From the NCBI GenBank assembly GCA_015488125.1, contig WFOJ01000206.1, positions 1 to 14,284 of the forward strand: a stretch of DNA of 14,284 nt, given 5' to 3'. The stretch comes from Mariprofundaceae bacterium (GTDB lineage: Bacteria; Pseudomonadota; Zetaproteobacteria; Mariprofundales; Mariprofundaceae). Each line of letters starts with the position of its first letter. Positions within the stretch are counted from its first letter, which is position 1. Shown one piece after another: positions 6,732 to 14,228 of this stretch. The position numbers and the translations under genes were made by a program. The notes below the pieces were generated by a model. The model ran no database searches, had not been told where the DNA came from, and saw only the letters and a list, made by a program, of their open reading frames with translations.

Positions 6732-7493
6732 TTGGCCGATTCTCACGCTTTTCCTGAGACAGTGCCAGCGCACGTTGCCATTATCATGGATGGCAATGGG
6801 CGCTGGGCGCGTCAGCGCGGCTTGCCGCGCATCGAAGGCCATCGTCGCGGCGCCATGGTGGCCGAAGATGTGGTTAGCTGGGCTGCCGATGTCGGCGTAC
6901 AACAGATTTCTCTTTACGCTTTTTCCACCGAAAATTGGGATCGCCCGCATGATGAGGTAAGCAGCCTGATGAATCTGCTGGCCAGTATGCTGACCATGCA
7001 ACTGCCGCGCATGTGCAAACAGGGCGTGCGCCTCAGGGTATTGGGAGAAATTTCAGCGCTGCCGTCGATGGCGCGCAATGCGATTATGCACGCCGTTCAG
7101 AAAACGAAAACCTGTACGCGCATTGAACTGATACTCTGCCTTAATTATGGCGGACAGCAGGAAATTATTGCTGGCATCCGCCGGTTGGTAGCAGCCATGA
7201 AGGCAGGGGAGCTTAGTGACGAAGCGCTTGCCGGCTTGACAGCGGCGCAATTTCGGCATTTTCTCTGGCGTGATGAGCTGCTCCCTGTGGATTTACTGAT
7301 CCGCACTGGCGGTGAATTCCGAATCTCCAATTTTCATCTCTGGGATGCTGCTTATGCCGAATTGTATTTCAGCCCGACATTCTGGCCTGATTATTGCCGC
7401 GAAGACTTTTTGCAGGCGCTACAGGCCTATGCACAACGCGAGCGTCGGTTTGGCCAAACTTCTGAACAATTGCAACAGCGAGGTAAGATATGA
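6732..7493 (+). CDS. uppS: (Di-trans,poly-cis)-undecaprenyl diphosphate synthase
   Basis: A 253-residue cis-prenyltransferase that adds isopentenyl diphosphate units to farnesyl diphosphate, making the C55 carrier for peptidoglycan and O-antigen synthesis at the inner membrane. It carries HVAIIMDGNGRWA with the catalytic Asp20 and Asn22, YAFSTENW (residues 62-69), and RTGGEFRISNF (191-201) followed by AYAELYFSPTFWPDY, which bind the diphosphates and form the dimer contact. The start is uncertain. No ATG precedes the motif after the frr stop; TTG 6732 gives the usual length but has a pyrimidine-rich, Shine-Dalgarno-free leader, and GTG 6762 (weak GAGA upstream) would give a shorter protein. 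The last four bases overlap cdsA. Confidence 0.93.
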   Translation: MADSHAFPETVPAHVAIIMDGNGRWARQRGLPRIEGHRRGAMVAEDVVSWAADVGVQQISLYAFSTENWDRPHDEVSSLMNLLASMLTMQLPRMCKQGVRLRVLGEISALPSMARNAIMHAVQKTKTCTRIELILCLNYGGQQEIIAGIRRLVAAMKAGELSDEALAGLTAAQFRHFLWRDELLPVDLLIRTGGEFRISNFHLWDAAYAELYFSPTFWPDYCREDFLQALQAYAQRERRFGQTSEQLQQRGKI

Positions 7494-8284
7494 GTGAATG
7501 GCAGCTTCGCCTCATGACTGGCAGCATCATGCTGCTGTTTGCCCTGTGGTGGCTGTTTTTTGCTTCTGCTCCCGTTTTCATGCTGCTGTTGTTTGCACTG
7601 GTTTTGCTGGCAAGCCATGAACTGCTGGCCATGGTGCGCATGCCACAGCCATCTGTGATGCTGCTGCTGACCCTGCCCACCTGGTTGATCCTGTTGCAAG
7701 GTGGCAGCCTGTTCGCCGCCATGACTTTGCTGATGCTGCTCTGGTCACTCGCTACCTTGCTGATGGTGAAGGAACGCAGCATGCTTGCCGCTGCGATTAC
7801 CCGTCTGACCTGGACGCAATGGATGATGGCGTGGCTGATGCTGTTCGCCTGGTCGCTGGCCGAACTGCGTCACGCGGAACACGGCTTATGGTGGATTGCC
7901 GGTGCCTGTGCCGGTATCTGGATGGCAGACAGCGCCGCCTATGTGGCCGGTAAACGCTGGGGGAAACACAAACTATGCCCGGCAATCAGCCCGGGCAAAA
8001 CGATTGAAGGGGTCGCCGCAGGTGTATGCTGCGGTGCGGCCCTGGCCACCCTGATCTGGTATGGCCAGAGCCTGTTGCCCATGCCGCTGGCACTGGCGCT
8101 GGCCGTGATCATGGTGGCCGCCAGCATTCTGGGCGATTTGAACGAATCAGCGCTCAAGCGCATCGTCGGTGTGAAAGACAGCGGACGTTTGTTGCCGGGG
8201 CATGGCGGTATGCTGGATCGCATTGATGCGCTGCTGACCGGTATCCCCCTGGTGGCTATGTTCGTTCCACTGGTGAACAACTGA
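7490..8284 (+). CDS. cdsA: Phosphatidate cytidylyltransferase (CDP-diglyceride synthase)
   Basis: A 264-residue integral membrane enzyme making CDP-diacylglycerol from CTP and phosphatidic acid, the branch point of phospholipid synthesis. The first 140 residues are strongly hydrophobic with several membrane helices. The C-terminal family signature spans residues 220-246, from SALKRIVGVKDSG to HGGMLDRID, and includes the conserved Lys-Asp and the two Asp residues of the metal/CTP site. A short GIWMADSAAYVAGKRWGKHK block, also typical, lies at about 143-162. The ATG overlaps the uppS stop (ATGA) and has a GAGGT site about 6 bases upstream. The stop shares one base with the dxr start. Confidence 0.95.
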   Translation: MSEWQLRLMTGSIMLLFALWWLFFASAPVFMLLLFALVLLASHELLAMVRMPQPSVMLLLTLPTWLILLQGGSLFAAMTLLMLLWSLATLLMVKERSMLAAAITRLTWTQWMMAWLMLFAWSLAELRHAEHGLWWIAGACAGIWMADSAAYVAGKRWGKHKLCPAISPGKTIEGVAAGVCCGAALATLIWYGQSLLPMPLALALAVIMVAASILGDLNESALKRIVGVKDSGRLLPGHGGMLDRIDALLTGIPLVAMFVPLVNN

Positions 8285-9447
8285 TGGCAAGTCGGCAACG
8301 TGTTACCATTCTCGGCGCTACCGGCTCCATTGGCCAGAGTACCGCCGATGTGCTAGCCCTGCACGCAGATGCTTTTGCCGTCGATACGCTGGTTGCCTGG
8401 CGCAATACTGAAGTCATGCAGCAACTGATGCAGCGGCTTCAGCCGCGTTGCGTCGTCATGACTGATGAACAGGCTGCTGCCTCGCTGCTTGCTCCCTGTC
8501 AGTCACTGGGCATTGAGCTGCAATCCGGCATGGAGGCAGCCATTGATGCTGCTGCCGATGCTCGCAGTGATATTGTGGTTGCGGCCATGGTTGGCGCTGC
8601 CGGATTGCCCGCCACGCTGGCTGCCGTGGCGCAGGGCAAACATGTGTGTCTGGCCAACAAGGAATGTCTGGTGACCGCGGGACGTTTGTTCATGCAGACT
8701 GCGGCAACTGCCGGCGCACGCATCACACCGGTCGATTCCGAACATGCCGCCGTGCATCAGGCCTTGTGCGGCCATGATCGTCAGGGCATGCGCAAAATTA
8801 TATTGACGGCATCCGGCGGGCCGTTTCGCAATCGTTCACTGGCCAGTCTGGCCGATGTTACCCCTGAAGAAGCTGTGGCGCATCCGAACTGGGATATGGG
8901 GGCAAAAATCAGCGTTGATTCAGCCAGTATGATGAATAAGGCGCTGGAACTGATTGAGGCGCACTGGCTGTTTGATGTGCCGGCCTCACAACTGGATGCC
9001 ATTATTCATCCACAAAGCATTGTCCATGCCATGGTCGAATATCAGGATGGCTCGGTGTTGGCGCAGCTGGCCATGCCGGACATGCGTTCACCGATCGCTT
9101 ACGCCCTGCGTCCGGAATTACGACTGGCGTCCGGTATTCCATGGCTGGAACTGGCCAGTCAGCAACCACTGGAATTCATGGCTATTGATGAGCAGCGTTT
9201 CCCTGCCATGCGTCTGGTGCGCGAGGTGATGCGTGGTGAAGATGTCTTGCCCGTGGTCTTTAATGCCGCCAATGAAGTGGCCAATGCCGCCTTTCGCCAG
9301 CGCCGGATTCGTTTTGTGGATATGTTGCCACTGGTTGAACAAGCGCTGTCGCTGGCCTCGGATGGCCGGCTTGATACGCTTGATGCCGTGTGGGCGCTGG
9401 ATCGTCAGACACGATTGCAAACAGAGGAGTTAATTGCCCGTGCTTGA
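8284..9447 (+). CDS. dxr: 1-Deoxy-D-xylulose 5-phosphate reductoisomerase
   Basis: A 387-residue enzyme that converts DXP to methylerythritol phosphate with NADPH, the committed step of the MEP isoprenoid pathway; its products eventually feed UppS encoded nearby. Visible blocks are the NADPH loop GATGSIG (residues 11-17), NKECLV (125-130), the metal ligands Asp151 and Glu153 in VDSEH, SGGPFRN (177-183), and the substrate/metal segment KISVDSASMMNKALE with Glu222, then HPQSIVHAMVEY. The segment between VDSEH and SGGPF is shorter than in E. coli. It begins in a TGATG junction with cdsA, and its end overlaps rseP by 14 bases. Confidence 0.97.
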   Translation: MASRQRVTILGATGSIGQSTADVLALHADAFAVDTLVAWRNTEVMQQLMQRLQPRCVVMTDEQAAASLLAPCQSLGIELQSGMEAAIDAAADARSDIVVAAMVGAAGLPATLAAVAQGKHVCLANKECLVTAGRLFMQTAATAGARITPVDSEHAAVHQALCGHDRQGMRKIILTASGGPFRNRSLASLADVTPEEAVAHPNWDMGAKISVDSASMMNKALELIEAHWLFDVPASQLDAIIHPQSIVHAMVEYQDGSVLAQLAMPDMRSPIAYALRPELRLASGIPWLELASQQPLEFMAIDEQRFPAMRLVREVMRGEDVLPVVFNAANEVANAAFRQRRIRFVDMLPLVEQALSLASDGRLDTLDAVWALDRQTRLQTEELIARA

Positions 9448-10801
9448 ATTTGCCGTATCAGCGGTGGCCTTTATTGTGGCTATTGCCCTGCTTATTGCTG
9501 TCCATGAATATGGGCATTTTATTGTCGCCCGCAAGCTTGGGGTGCGCGTTGAAAAGTTTTCCGTCGGCTTTGGTCCGGGACTGTTTTCCTGGCACAGCCG
9601 TGACGGCGAGGTGGAATATGTGATCGCTGCCATTCCATTGGGCGGCTACGTCAAAATGCTGGGCGAGAACCCTGACCCGGAACAGGATGACATGCTGGCA
9701 ACATTGCCTGAAGCCGAGCAAGCGCGCGCTTTTGCCCGGCAACCGGTATGGAAACGCGCGGCTATTGCCGCCGCCGGGCCATTGTTTAATTTTGCCTTTG
9801 CTATTGTGGCCTACATGGCGGTCGCCTGGATTGGTCAGCCGGTTACGCCGGCGGTGGTTGGCCATGTGGCTGCCAGTTCATTGGCTGAACGTGCCGGTAT
9901 TGCCACTGGCGATACCATTGTTGCCGTCAATGGACAAAAGATCTACGCCTGGCAACAGCTTGAAGAGCAACTCAAGGATGCAGCGGGTAGCGACGTCATG
10001 CTGCGTATTAAGCGTGATGCGCAAATCATGACGGTGAACATGCATGTTCCCCGTCCTGAAAAAGATGTGTTGCTGACAAATATGGCCAGTGATGTGCTTG
10101 GCTTCAGCGCTGGCGAGCGGGTGTTTGCCAATGCCATCGTCAAGGATTCTCCGGCAGCCCGTGGCGGCTTGAAAAAGGGAGACGAAATCGTACAGGTGGA
10201 CAATCATGTCGTGGATGATGCGCGTCTGCTGGTGCGGTATATTGAAACCCATGCCGGACAGCCGATCGTCCTGGGTATATTACGCGATGGCTTGCGTATG
10301 AATCTGACAGTGACGCCGCATGCGGTGGGGCAGCCGGCTGTCGGACGCATGGGCGTGCATCTGGCGATGCGCAGCATGCAACAACCTGTGATTTATCGAA
10401 TGGGCTTGGCTGAAGGCGTGAGCTATGGCTTTAGCCGCAGCTGGGAAATGACATCATTAACCATCGAAGTGCTGGCCAAAATGGCGGTGAATGCGATCTC
10501 TCCCAGCAATATTGGCGGGCCGATTGCCATTGCCCAGATGGCAGGCAAGACTGCCGAGGTAGGGCTGGTGCCGTATTTGCTGTTTCTGGCATTGATCTCC
10601 ATCAACCTGGGGGTGCTGAATTTGTTGCCTGTGCCCGTTCTCGACGGCGGACATCTGGCCTATCTGGGCCTGGAAGCATTGCGCGGCAAGCCGCTTTCTC
10701 CGGCGATGATGGAAAAAACACAGATTGTCGGCGTATTGCTGATTGCCGCACTGATGGTATTTGCGTTTTATAACGATATTGCGAGGTTTCTGAAGGGATG
10801 A
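9434..10801 (+). CDS. rseP: Site-2 zinc metalloprotease RseP
   Basis: A 455-residue inner-membrane intramembrane protease of the RseP/RasP family (E. coli 450). It cuts the membrane anchor of anti-sigma-E after a first cleavage by DegS and also clears signal peptides. The first membrane helix carries the zinc motif HEYGH (His24, Glu25, His28). A second helix lies near 100-125. Two periplasmic PDZ domains cover about 125-315. The third zinc ligand is in NLLPVPVLDGGHL (Asp404), with a last helix near 430-448. The TTG at 9434 follows GAGGAG (9424-9429) by only 4 bases; GTG 9440, 10 bases away, is an equally possible start. The end overlaps the first possible bamA ATG. Confidence 0.95.
   Translation: MPVLEFAVSAVAFIVAIALLIAVHEYGHFIVARKLGVRVEKFSVGFGPGLFSWHSRDGEVEYVIAAIPLGGYVKMLGENPDPEQDDMLATLPEAEQARAFARQPVWKRAAIAAAGPLFNFAFAIVAYMAVAWIGQPVTPAVVGHVAASSLAERAGIATGDTIVAVNGQKIYAWQQLEEQLKDAAGSDVMLRIKRDAQIMTVNMHVPRPEKDVLLTNMASDVLGFSAGERVFANAIVKDSPAARGGLKKGDEIVQVDNHVVDDARLLVRYIETHAGQPIVLGILRDGLRMNLTVTPHAVGQPAVGRMGVHLAMRSMQQPVIYRMGLAEGVSYGFSRSWEMTSLTIEVLAKMAVNAISPSNIGGPIAIAQMAGKTAEVGLVPYLLFLALISINLGVLNLLPVPVLDGGHLAYLGLEALRGKPLSPAMMEKTQIVGVLLIAALMVFAFYNDIARFLKG
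10793..10797 (+). promoter_or_regulatory. Ribosome binding site deciding the bamA start
   Basis: AAGGG ends directly against the ATG at 10798 but lies 6 bases before the second ATG at 10804. Correct spacing therefore favours 10804. A GAGG at 10783-10786 could serve 10798 only with an 11-base gap. Confidence 0.55.
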
Positions 10802-10803
10802 AC

Positions 10804-13110
10804 ATGACGCAACAATTATCGCGCTGGCTGCTGCTGGCGTTTGCGCTTGCTTGGGCAACGATGGCACAGGCGAAAGAACTGACGATCGATCAAGTGATCT
10901 TTGAGGGCAACCGCTATATCGAATCCGGCGCGATTCAGGGTGAAATCGACTCCCGACCCGGTCGCCCGTTCTCCAGGGCGGTATTGAGTAAGGATATTCG
11001 CCGCCTCTATAAAATGGGTTTCTTTTCGGACATCAGGGCAGATGGCCTGGAGCACGGCAATACGCTGACCCTGACCATTCATGTTAAGGAAAACCCGCTG
11101 ATTGCCAGCTTTGATATTGAAGGTAACAGCGAAGTGACCGACAAGGATCTGAAGAAACGTTTGAAACTGAAAAAAGGCGAAGTCTTCAGTGAATCACGGT
11201 TGCGTATTGCCATGAATACCATTCGCAGGCTTTATATCAGGGATGGTTTTTATCAGTTGCGCATCACACCAGAGAAGAAGCTGCTGGATGATGGTCGTCT
11301 GGCGCTGACACTGCACATTGATGAAGGGAAGAAAACCCGTGTTCAACAAATTCGGTTTGTGGGCAACAAGGCTTATACCGATGAGCAGCTACGGGCGCAG
11401 ATTCATACCCGTGAAAGCGATTTCATGAGCTGGTTCTCAGATCGCGATATTGTTGACTCCAAGCGTTTTGGCAACGATATTCAGATTCTTACCCAGTATT
11501 ATCAGGATCATGGCTATCTTGATGCCCACGTGAACACAGCGCAATTATCGCTGGCACCTGGCAAAGAGGCGTTTAACCTGACCTTCAATCTGCATGAAGG
11601 GCCGGTTTATACGGTCAGCGCCGTTGATTTTCATGGCGATATTGTACCTGACCGCAAGACGCTGGAAGCTGCTTTGAGCATCCACAAGGGCGAAACCTAT
11701 GCACTATCGAAACTGCGCGAAAGCATTCAGAAACTGACGGAAACCGTGGGTAACGAGGGTTTTGCCTTCGCCACTGTCACCCCCTTGTTTCAACGCAATC
11801 TGGAAGCCCGTGAAGTAGGGATTACCTTTGATATTCGCAAGGGGCGTGAAGTGTATATCCAGCGCATCGAAATCGAGGGTAACCAGAAAACCAATGACGA
11901 TGTCATTCGCCGCGAAATGCGGCAGGATGAGGGTGCCCGCTATTCAGCAGAGCATATGCGCCTGAGCAAGGAACGTCTGGGACGTTCACAGATTTTCAAG
12001 GATGTTCGCTTCTCCATGCCGGAAACCGATGTTAGCGATAAGGTGAATGTTAAGGTCAAGGTGGAAGAGGATCGTACCGGCTCGCTGATCGTGGGGGCGG
12101 GCTTTTCGCAACTGGAAAAAGTACTGGTACGCCTCAAGGTTTCCGAAAAGAACTTTCTCGGCAAAGGTTATAATACCAGCTTGACCGCAGACGTGGGCGC
12201 AAAAACCCAGAATATTGATGCCAGTATCACCGACCCCTATTTTCTGAACAGGGATATTGCCGCTACCTTGCGCATTAACAAAACGCAAACCCAGTTGCAG
12301 GCCATCACGCAATATAAGCAGAATAATGCTGGTGGCGGTGTCAATTTCAGCTTTGCGCTCTCGGAATATGCGCGCTATGCCGTCGGTTATGATTATTTGC
12401 GGGCGCATTTAAGCAATATCGCCAACACGGCATCGTTGATTCTGCAATCTCAGGCTGGCATCCAGACGACGGGCGAACTCACGCAATCGCTAACCTGGGA
12501 CAGCCGCGATAAAGTGGTAGGTACCAGGCGGGGGTATTCGCACAGCCTGAGCCTGGGCGTAGCTGGACTTGGCGGTGCTAACCGTTTTGTGGAAGGCGCC
12601 TTGTCGCTAAGCGGTTATTTTCCATTAAGTGATGATTTTACGCTACGCACCAAAATTGGCGGCAGGACAATTTCAGGTTACACCGGCAAGACGGTGCCGA
12701 TTTATCGCCGTTATTCCTTAGGTGGTGTGGGTAGCCTGCGTGGCTTTGATTATTACGGCGTATCACTGCGCGATCCGGCAGCACCGAACGATCCTGTTGG
12801 TGGCGACAAGCAGGCAACCGCATCGCTTGATTTGTTTTTCCCCATTCCTTATATGGAAACATCAGGCTTCAGAGGTGTGTTGTTCACCGATGCAGGTACT
12901 GTATGGGGTGCAGCGAAAACAACTGTTGGCGCGCTTAACATCAATGTGGCAGAACGCTTCTCAACCGCCAAAATACGCACATCTTACGGTTTTGGTCTTG
13001 AATGGGCCTCTCCGGTTGGCCCGGTCACCCTGACATGGGGTAAGGCGGCTCGCACGCAGCCTGGCGATTTTACCCGTACCTTCGAGTTTGGCCTGGGTAC
13101 AACCTATTAG
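10804..13110 (+). CDS. bamA: Outer membrane protein assembly factor BamA (Omp85/YaeT)
   Basis: A 768-residue Omp85 protein, the core of the machine that folds beta-barrels into the outer membrane. A Sec signal peptide of about 23 residues ends AQA before KELTIDQV. Five periplasmic POTRA domains fill roughly residues 24-425, several recognisable by repeated 'I/FEGN' turns such as FDIEGNSEV and IEIEGNQKT. The 16-strand barrel follows, and contains the LRGF motif of the conserved L6 loop (645-648). The C-terminal strand ends FEFGLGTTY; the final Tyr replaces the Phe or Trp usual in outer membrane proteins. The start is set by the AAGGG site; ATG 10798 would add two residues and overlap rseP by 4 bases. 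bamA is the last gene of the cluster. Confidence 0.97.
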   Translation: MTQQLSRWLLLAFALAWATMAQAKELTIDQVIFEGNRYIESGAIQGEIDSRPGRPFSRAVLSKDIRRLYKMGFFSDIRADGLEHGNTLTLTIHVKENPLIASFDIEGNSEVTDKDLKKRLKLKKGEVFSESRLRIAMNTIRRLYIRDGFYQLRITPEKKLLDDGRLALTLHIDEGKKTRVQQIRFVGNKAYTDEQLRAQIHTRESDFMSWFSDRDIVDSKRFGNDIQILTQYYQDHGYLDAHVNTAQLSLAPGKEAFNLTFNLHEGPVYTVSAVDFHGDIVPDRKTLEAALSIHKGETYALSKLRESIQKLTETVGNEGFAFATVTPLFQRNLEAREVGITFDIRKGREVYIQRIEIEGNQKTNDDVIRREMRQDEGARYSAEHMRLSKERLGRSQIFKDVRFSMPETDVSDKVNVKVKVEEDRTGSLIVGAGFSQLEKVLVRLKVSEKNFLGKGYNTSLTADVGAKTQNIDASITDPYFLNRDIAATLRINKTQTQLQAITQYKQNNAGGGVNFSFALSEYARYAVGYDYLRAHLSNIANTASLILQSQAGIQTTGELTQSLTWDSRDKVVGTRRGYSHSLSLGVAGLGGANRFVEGALSLSGYFPLSDDFTLRTKIGGRTISGYTGKTVPIYRRYSLGGVGSLRGFDYYGVSLRDPAAPNDPVGGDKQATASLDLFFPIPYMETSGFRGVLFTDAGTVWGAAKTTVGALNINVAERFSTAKIRTSYGFGLEWASPVGPVTLTWGKAARTQPGDFTRTFEFGLGTTY

Positions 13111-13127
13111 TGGGCACAACCTGTTAG
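13095..13127 (+). repeat. Imperfect tandem repeat across the bamA stop codon
   Basis: GGGTACAACCTATTAG (13095-13110) recurs as GGGCACAACCTGTTAG (13112-13127), 14 of 16 bases identical with a 17-base period. The first copy encodes the last four BamA residues and the TAG stop; the second lies just outside the gene. It looks like an old slippage duplication. Confidence 0.7.
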
Positions 13128-13136
13128 CCGTCACTG

Positions 13137-13187
13137 TTCATCCTGCTTTCCTGTCGCCCGGAAGGGAAAACGGAGAAGCAGGATGAA
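13137..13187. terminator. Long hairpin between the convergent bamA and cyclic-nucleotide-fold genes
   Basis: TTCATCCTGCTT (13137-13148) and AAGCAGGATGAA (13176-13187) form a perfect 12-bp inverted repeat. Inside the loop, CCC (13157-13159) and GGG (13164-13166) can close a GGAA tetraloop. There is no T run on either strand, so it is not a classic intrinsic terminator. Its position between converging stop codons suggests a transcript end or 3' protection in both directions. Confidence 0.55.
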
Positions 13188-13206
13188 TGTATGACGTATG
13201 GCTGTG

Positions 13207-13665
13207 TCAGGCGCGACCACCGGAAATATAATGCTGCATCACCGTATAGTCGGCATTGATGCGGCGAATCATTGAGGCGGTGTTTTTTAGTACGTAGGCA
13301 AACAATGCAAACACCATGGCCTGATTTTCGCGCATGATTTGTGCGTAGCCATTGCGGGTTAGCATGTAGATTTCACAATCTGTTTCCGCACGCACCGTGG
13401 CGGAAACCGGGTCACCAGTGAGAAAAGACATTTCTCCAAACAATTTGGCCTCACCCTCGGAGGCGAGTTTGACCCCGTTGCAATGAATGGAAACGCTTCC
13501 CGAGCGTACAAGATACAGCGCCCCACCAGGCTTACCCTGTTCCAGAATAACATCTCCTGCCTTGTATTGGCATACATCTGTCACCTTGTTAATAAGGCTT
13601 GCATCTACCGAATCAATCTTTTCCTTAAAGACTTTTTCTTCCAGCCAGGCAATATCCAGACCCAT
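13207..13665 (-). CDS. Single-domain cyclic-nucleotide-binding-fold protein
   Basis: A 152-residue protein with one cNMP-binding-type beta roll (about residues 25-115) and a C-terminal helix, with no DNA-binding or enzyme domain. The beta-roll glycines are seen in GDVILEQGKPGGALYLVRSGSVSI, here split as GDVILEQGKPGG and LYLVRSGSVSI. The phosphate-binding cassette reads FGEMSFLTGDPVSATVRA (residues 76-93). Glu78 is kept, but the Arg that normally follows Pro (PRxAT) is Val87, so cAMP or cGMP binding is doubtful. It may sense another ligand or act as a structural partner. The start at 13665 has GGAGG 8 bases upstream; the in-frame TTG at 13671 is only 2 bases from that site. It converges on bamA and diverges from the PqqD-like gene. 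Confidence 0.85.
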   Translation of the reverse strand: MGLDIAWLEEKVFKEKIDSVDASLINKVTDVCQYKAGDVILEQGKPGGALYLVRSGSVSIHCNGVKLASEGEAKLFGEMSFLTGDPVSATVRAETDCEIYMLTRNGYAQIMRENQAMVFALFAYVLKNTASMIRRINADYTVMQHYISGGRA

Positions 13666-13673
13666 ATTCAATC

Positions 13674-13678
13674 CCTCC
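13674..13678 (-). promoter_or_regulatory. Ribosome binding site deciding the cyclic-nucleotide-fold gene start
   Basis: On the - strand GGAGG (13678-13674) stands 8 bases before ATG 13665-13663, a good distance, and only 2 bases before the alternative TTG 13671-13669. Confidence 0.6.
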
Positions 13679-13925
13679 TATTACGGGCAATAAGCAGCCC
13701 CCACAATCACTGTGCGAGCATCCTGTCGCTATCCGGGCGCAATGTAAACTGCGAAAAAACAAAGATCGTGAGCTGCGTTACAAAATTACACCCAAGTTTC
13801 CATCGGCTGTGACCAATAACGCATCTGGTAGCGGTTAGTGTCCCCGCCCACGGGAGAGGGAATTTCCTCATTCCTTCCTTATTTCTTGCTTAATCCTACG
13901 CCATTGTTCGCCTCGTCAGCGCACA
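13679..13925. other. Divergent intergenic region
   Basis: This region separates the start of the cyclic-nucleotide-fold gene (- strand) from the PqqD-like gene (+ strand) and should hold promoters for both. I found no convincing -35/-10 pair on either strand; on the - strand TTTACA (13749-13744) is the best -35 candidate, without a good -10. A hairpin CCCG-CCCA-CGGG lies at 13843-13854, next to a 14-bp near-palindrome GAGGGAATTTCCTC (13856-13869) that could be an operator. Confidence 0.4.
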
Positions 13926-13937
13926 GGGAGGTTACGC

Positions 13938-14225
13938 ATGAATCAGTTATCATCACCGGCAGGCCATCAGCCGCTGCCGCTTTTTCCGCCACAAGCGGCT
14001 ATTCAGCAACTGGCATTGAATGACAGCGGTTTTGTTTTTGATCCGGTCAATGGCCGAAGCTTTACCGCCAACGCGACGGGATTGCGCATCCTGCGCCTGT
14101 TACAGCGCAACGATGATATGGAAGTGCTGCTACAGGCGCTGTTGCAGGAATACGATGTCAGCCGCTCAGAGGTAGAGCGCGATATTGCCGAGTTTGCCGC
14201 CGTTCTGCGTCAGGCGCTGGCCTGA
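13938..14225 (+). CDS. PqqD-like small protein (putative peptide chaperone)
   Basis: A 95-residue protein whose C-terminal two thirds match the PqqD fold. A strand pair (GFVFDPVNGRSFTANATG) is followed by a helix (LRILRLLQ) and a winged-helix-like run containing LLQEYDVSRSEVERDIAEF. In PQQ and many RiPP pathways PqqD or its fused form binds the precursor peptide and presents it to the modifying enzyme. No pqqA, pqqC, pqqE or radical SAM gene is visible here, so PQQ synthesis is not implied. The first 30 residues are Pro/Gln-rich and not recognised. AGGGAGG (13925-13931) lies 6 bases before the ATG. The next gene starts 3 bases after the stop, suggesting one operon. Confidence 0.65.
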   Translation: MNQLSSPAGHQPLPLFPPQAAIQQLALNDSGFVFDPVNGRSFTANATGLRILRLLQRNDDMEVLLQALLQEYDVSRSEVERDIAEFAAVLRQALA

Positions 14226-14228
14226 GTG

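Noticed and set aside
5997..7001. Long - strand frame opposite frr and uppS (334 codons)
   Set aside because: Both + strand genes are unmistakable over the same bases; the antisense product is rich in His/Asn and resembles nothing.
13809..13824. TGTGA-like half-site (TGTGACCAATAACGCA) as a CRP operator beside the cyclic-nucleotide-fold gene
   Set aside because: Only one half matches; the second half is not TCACA.
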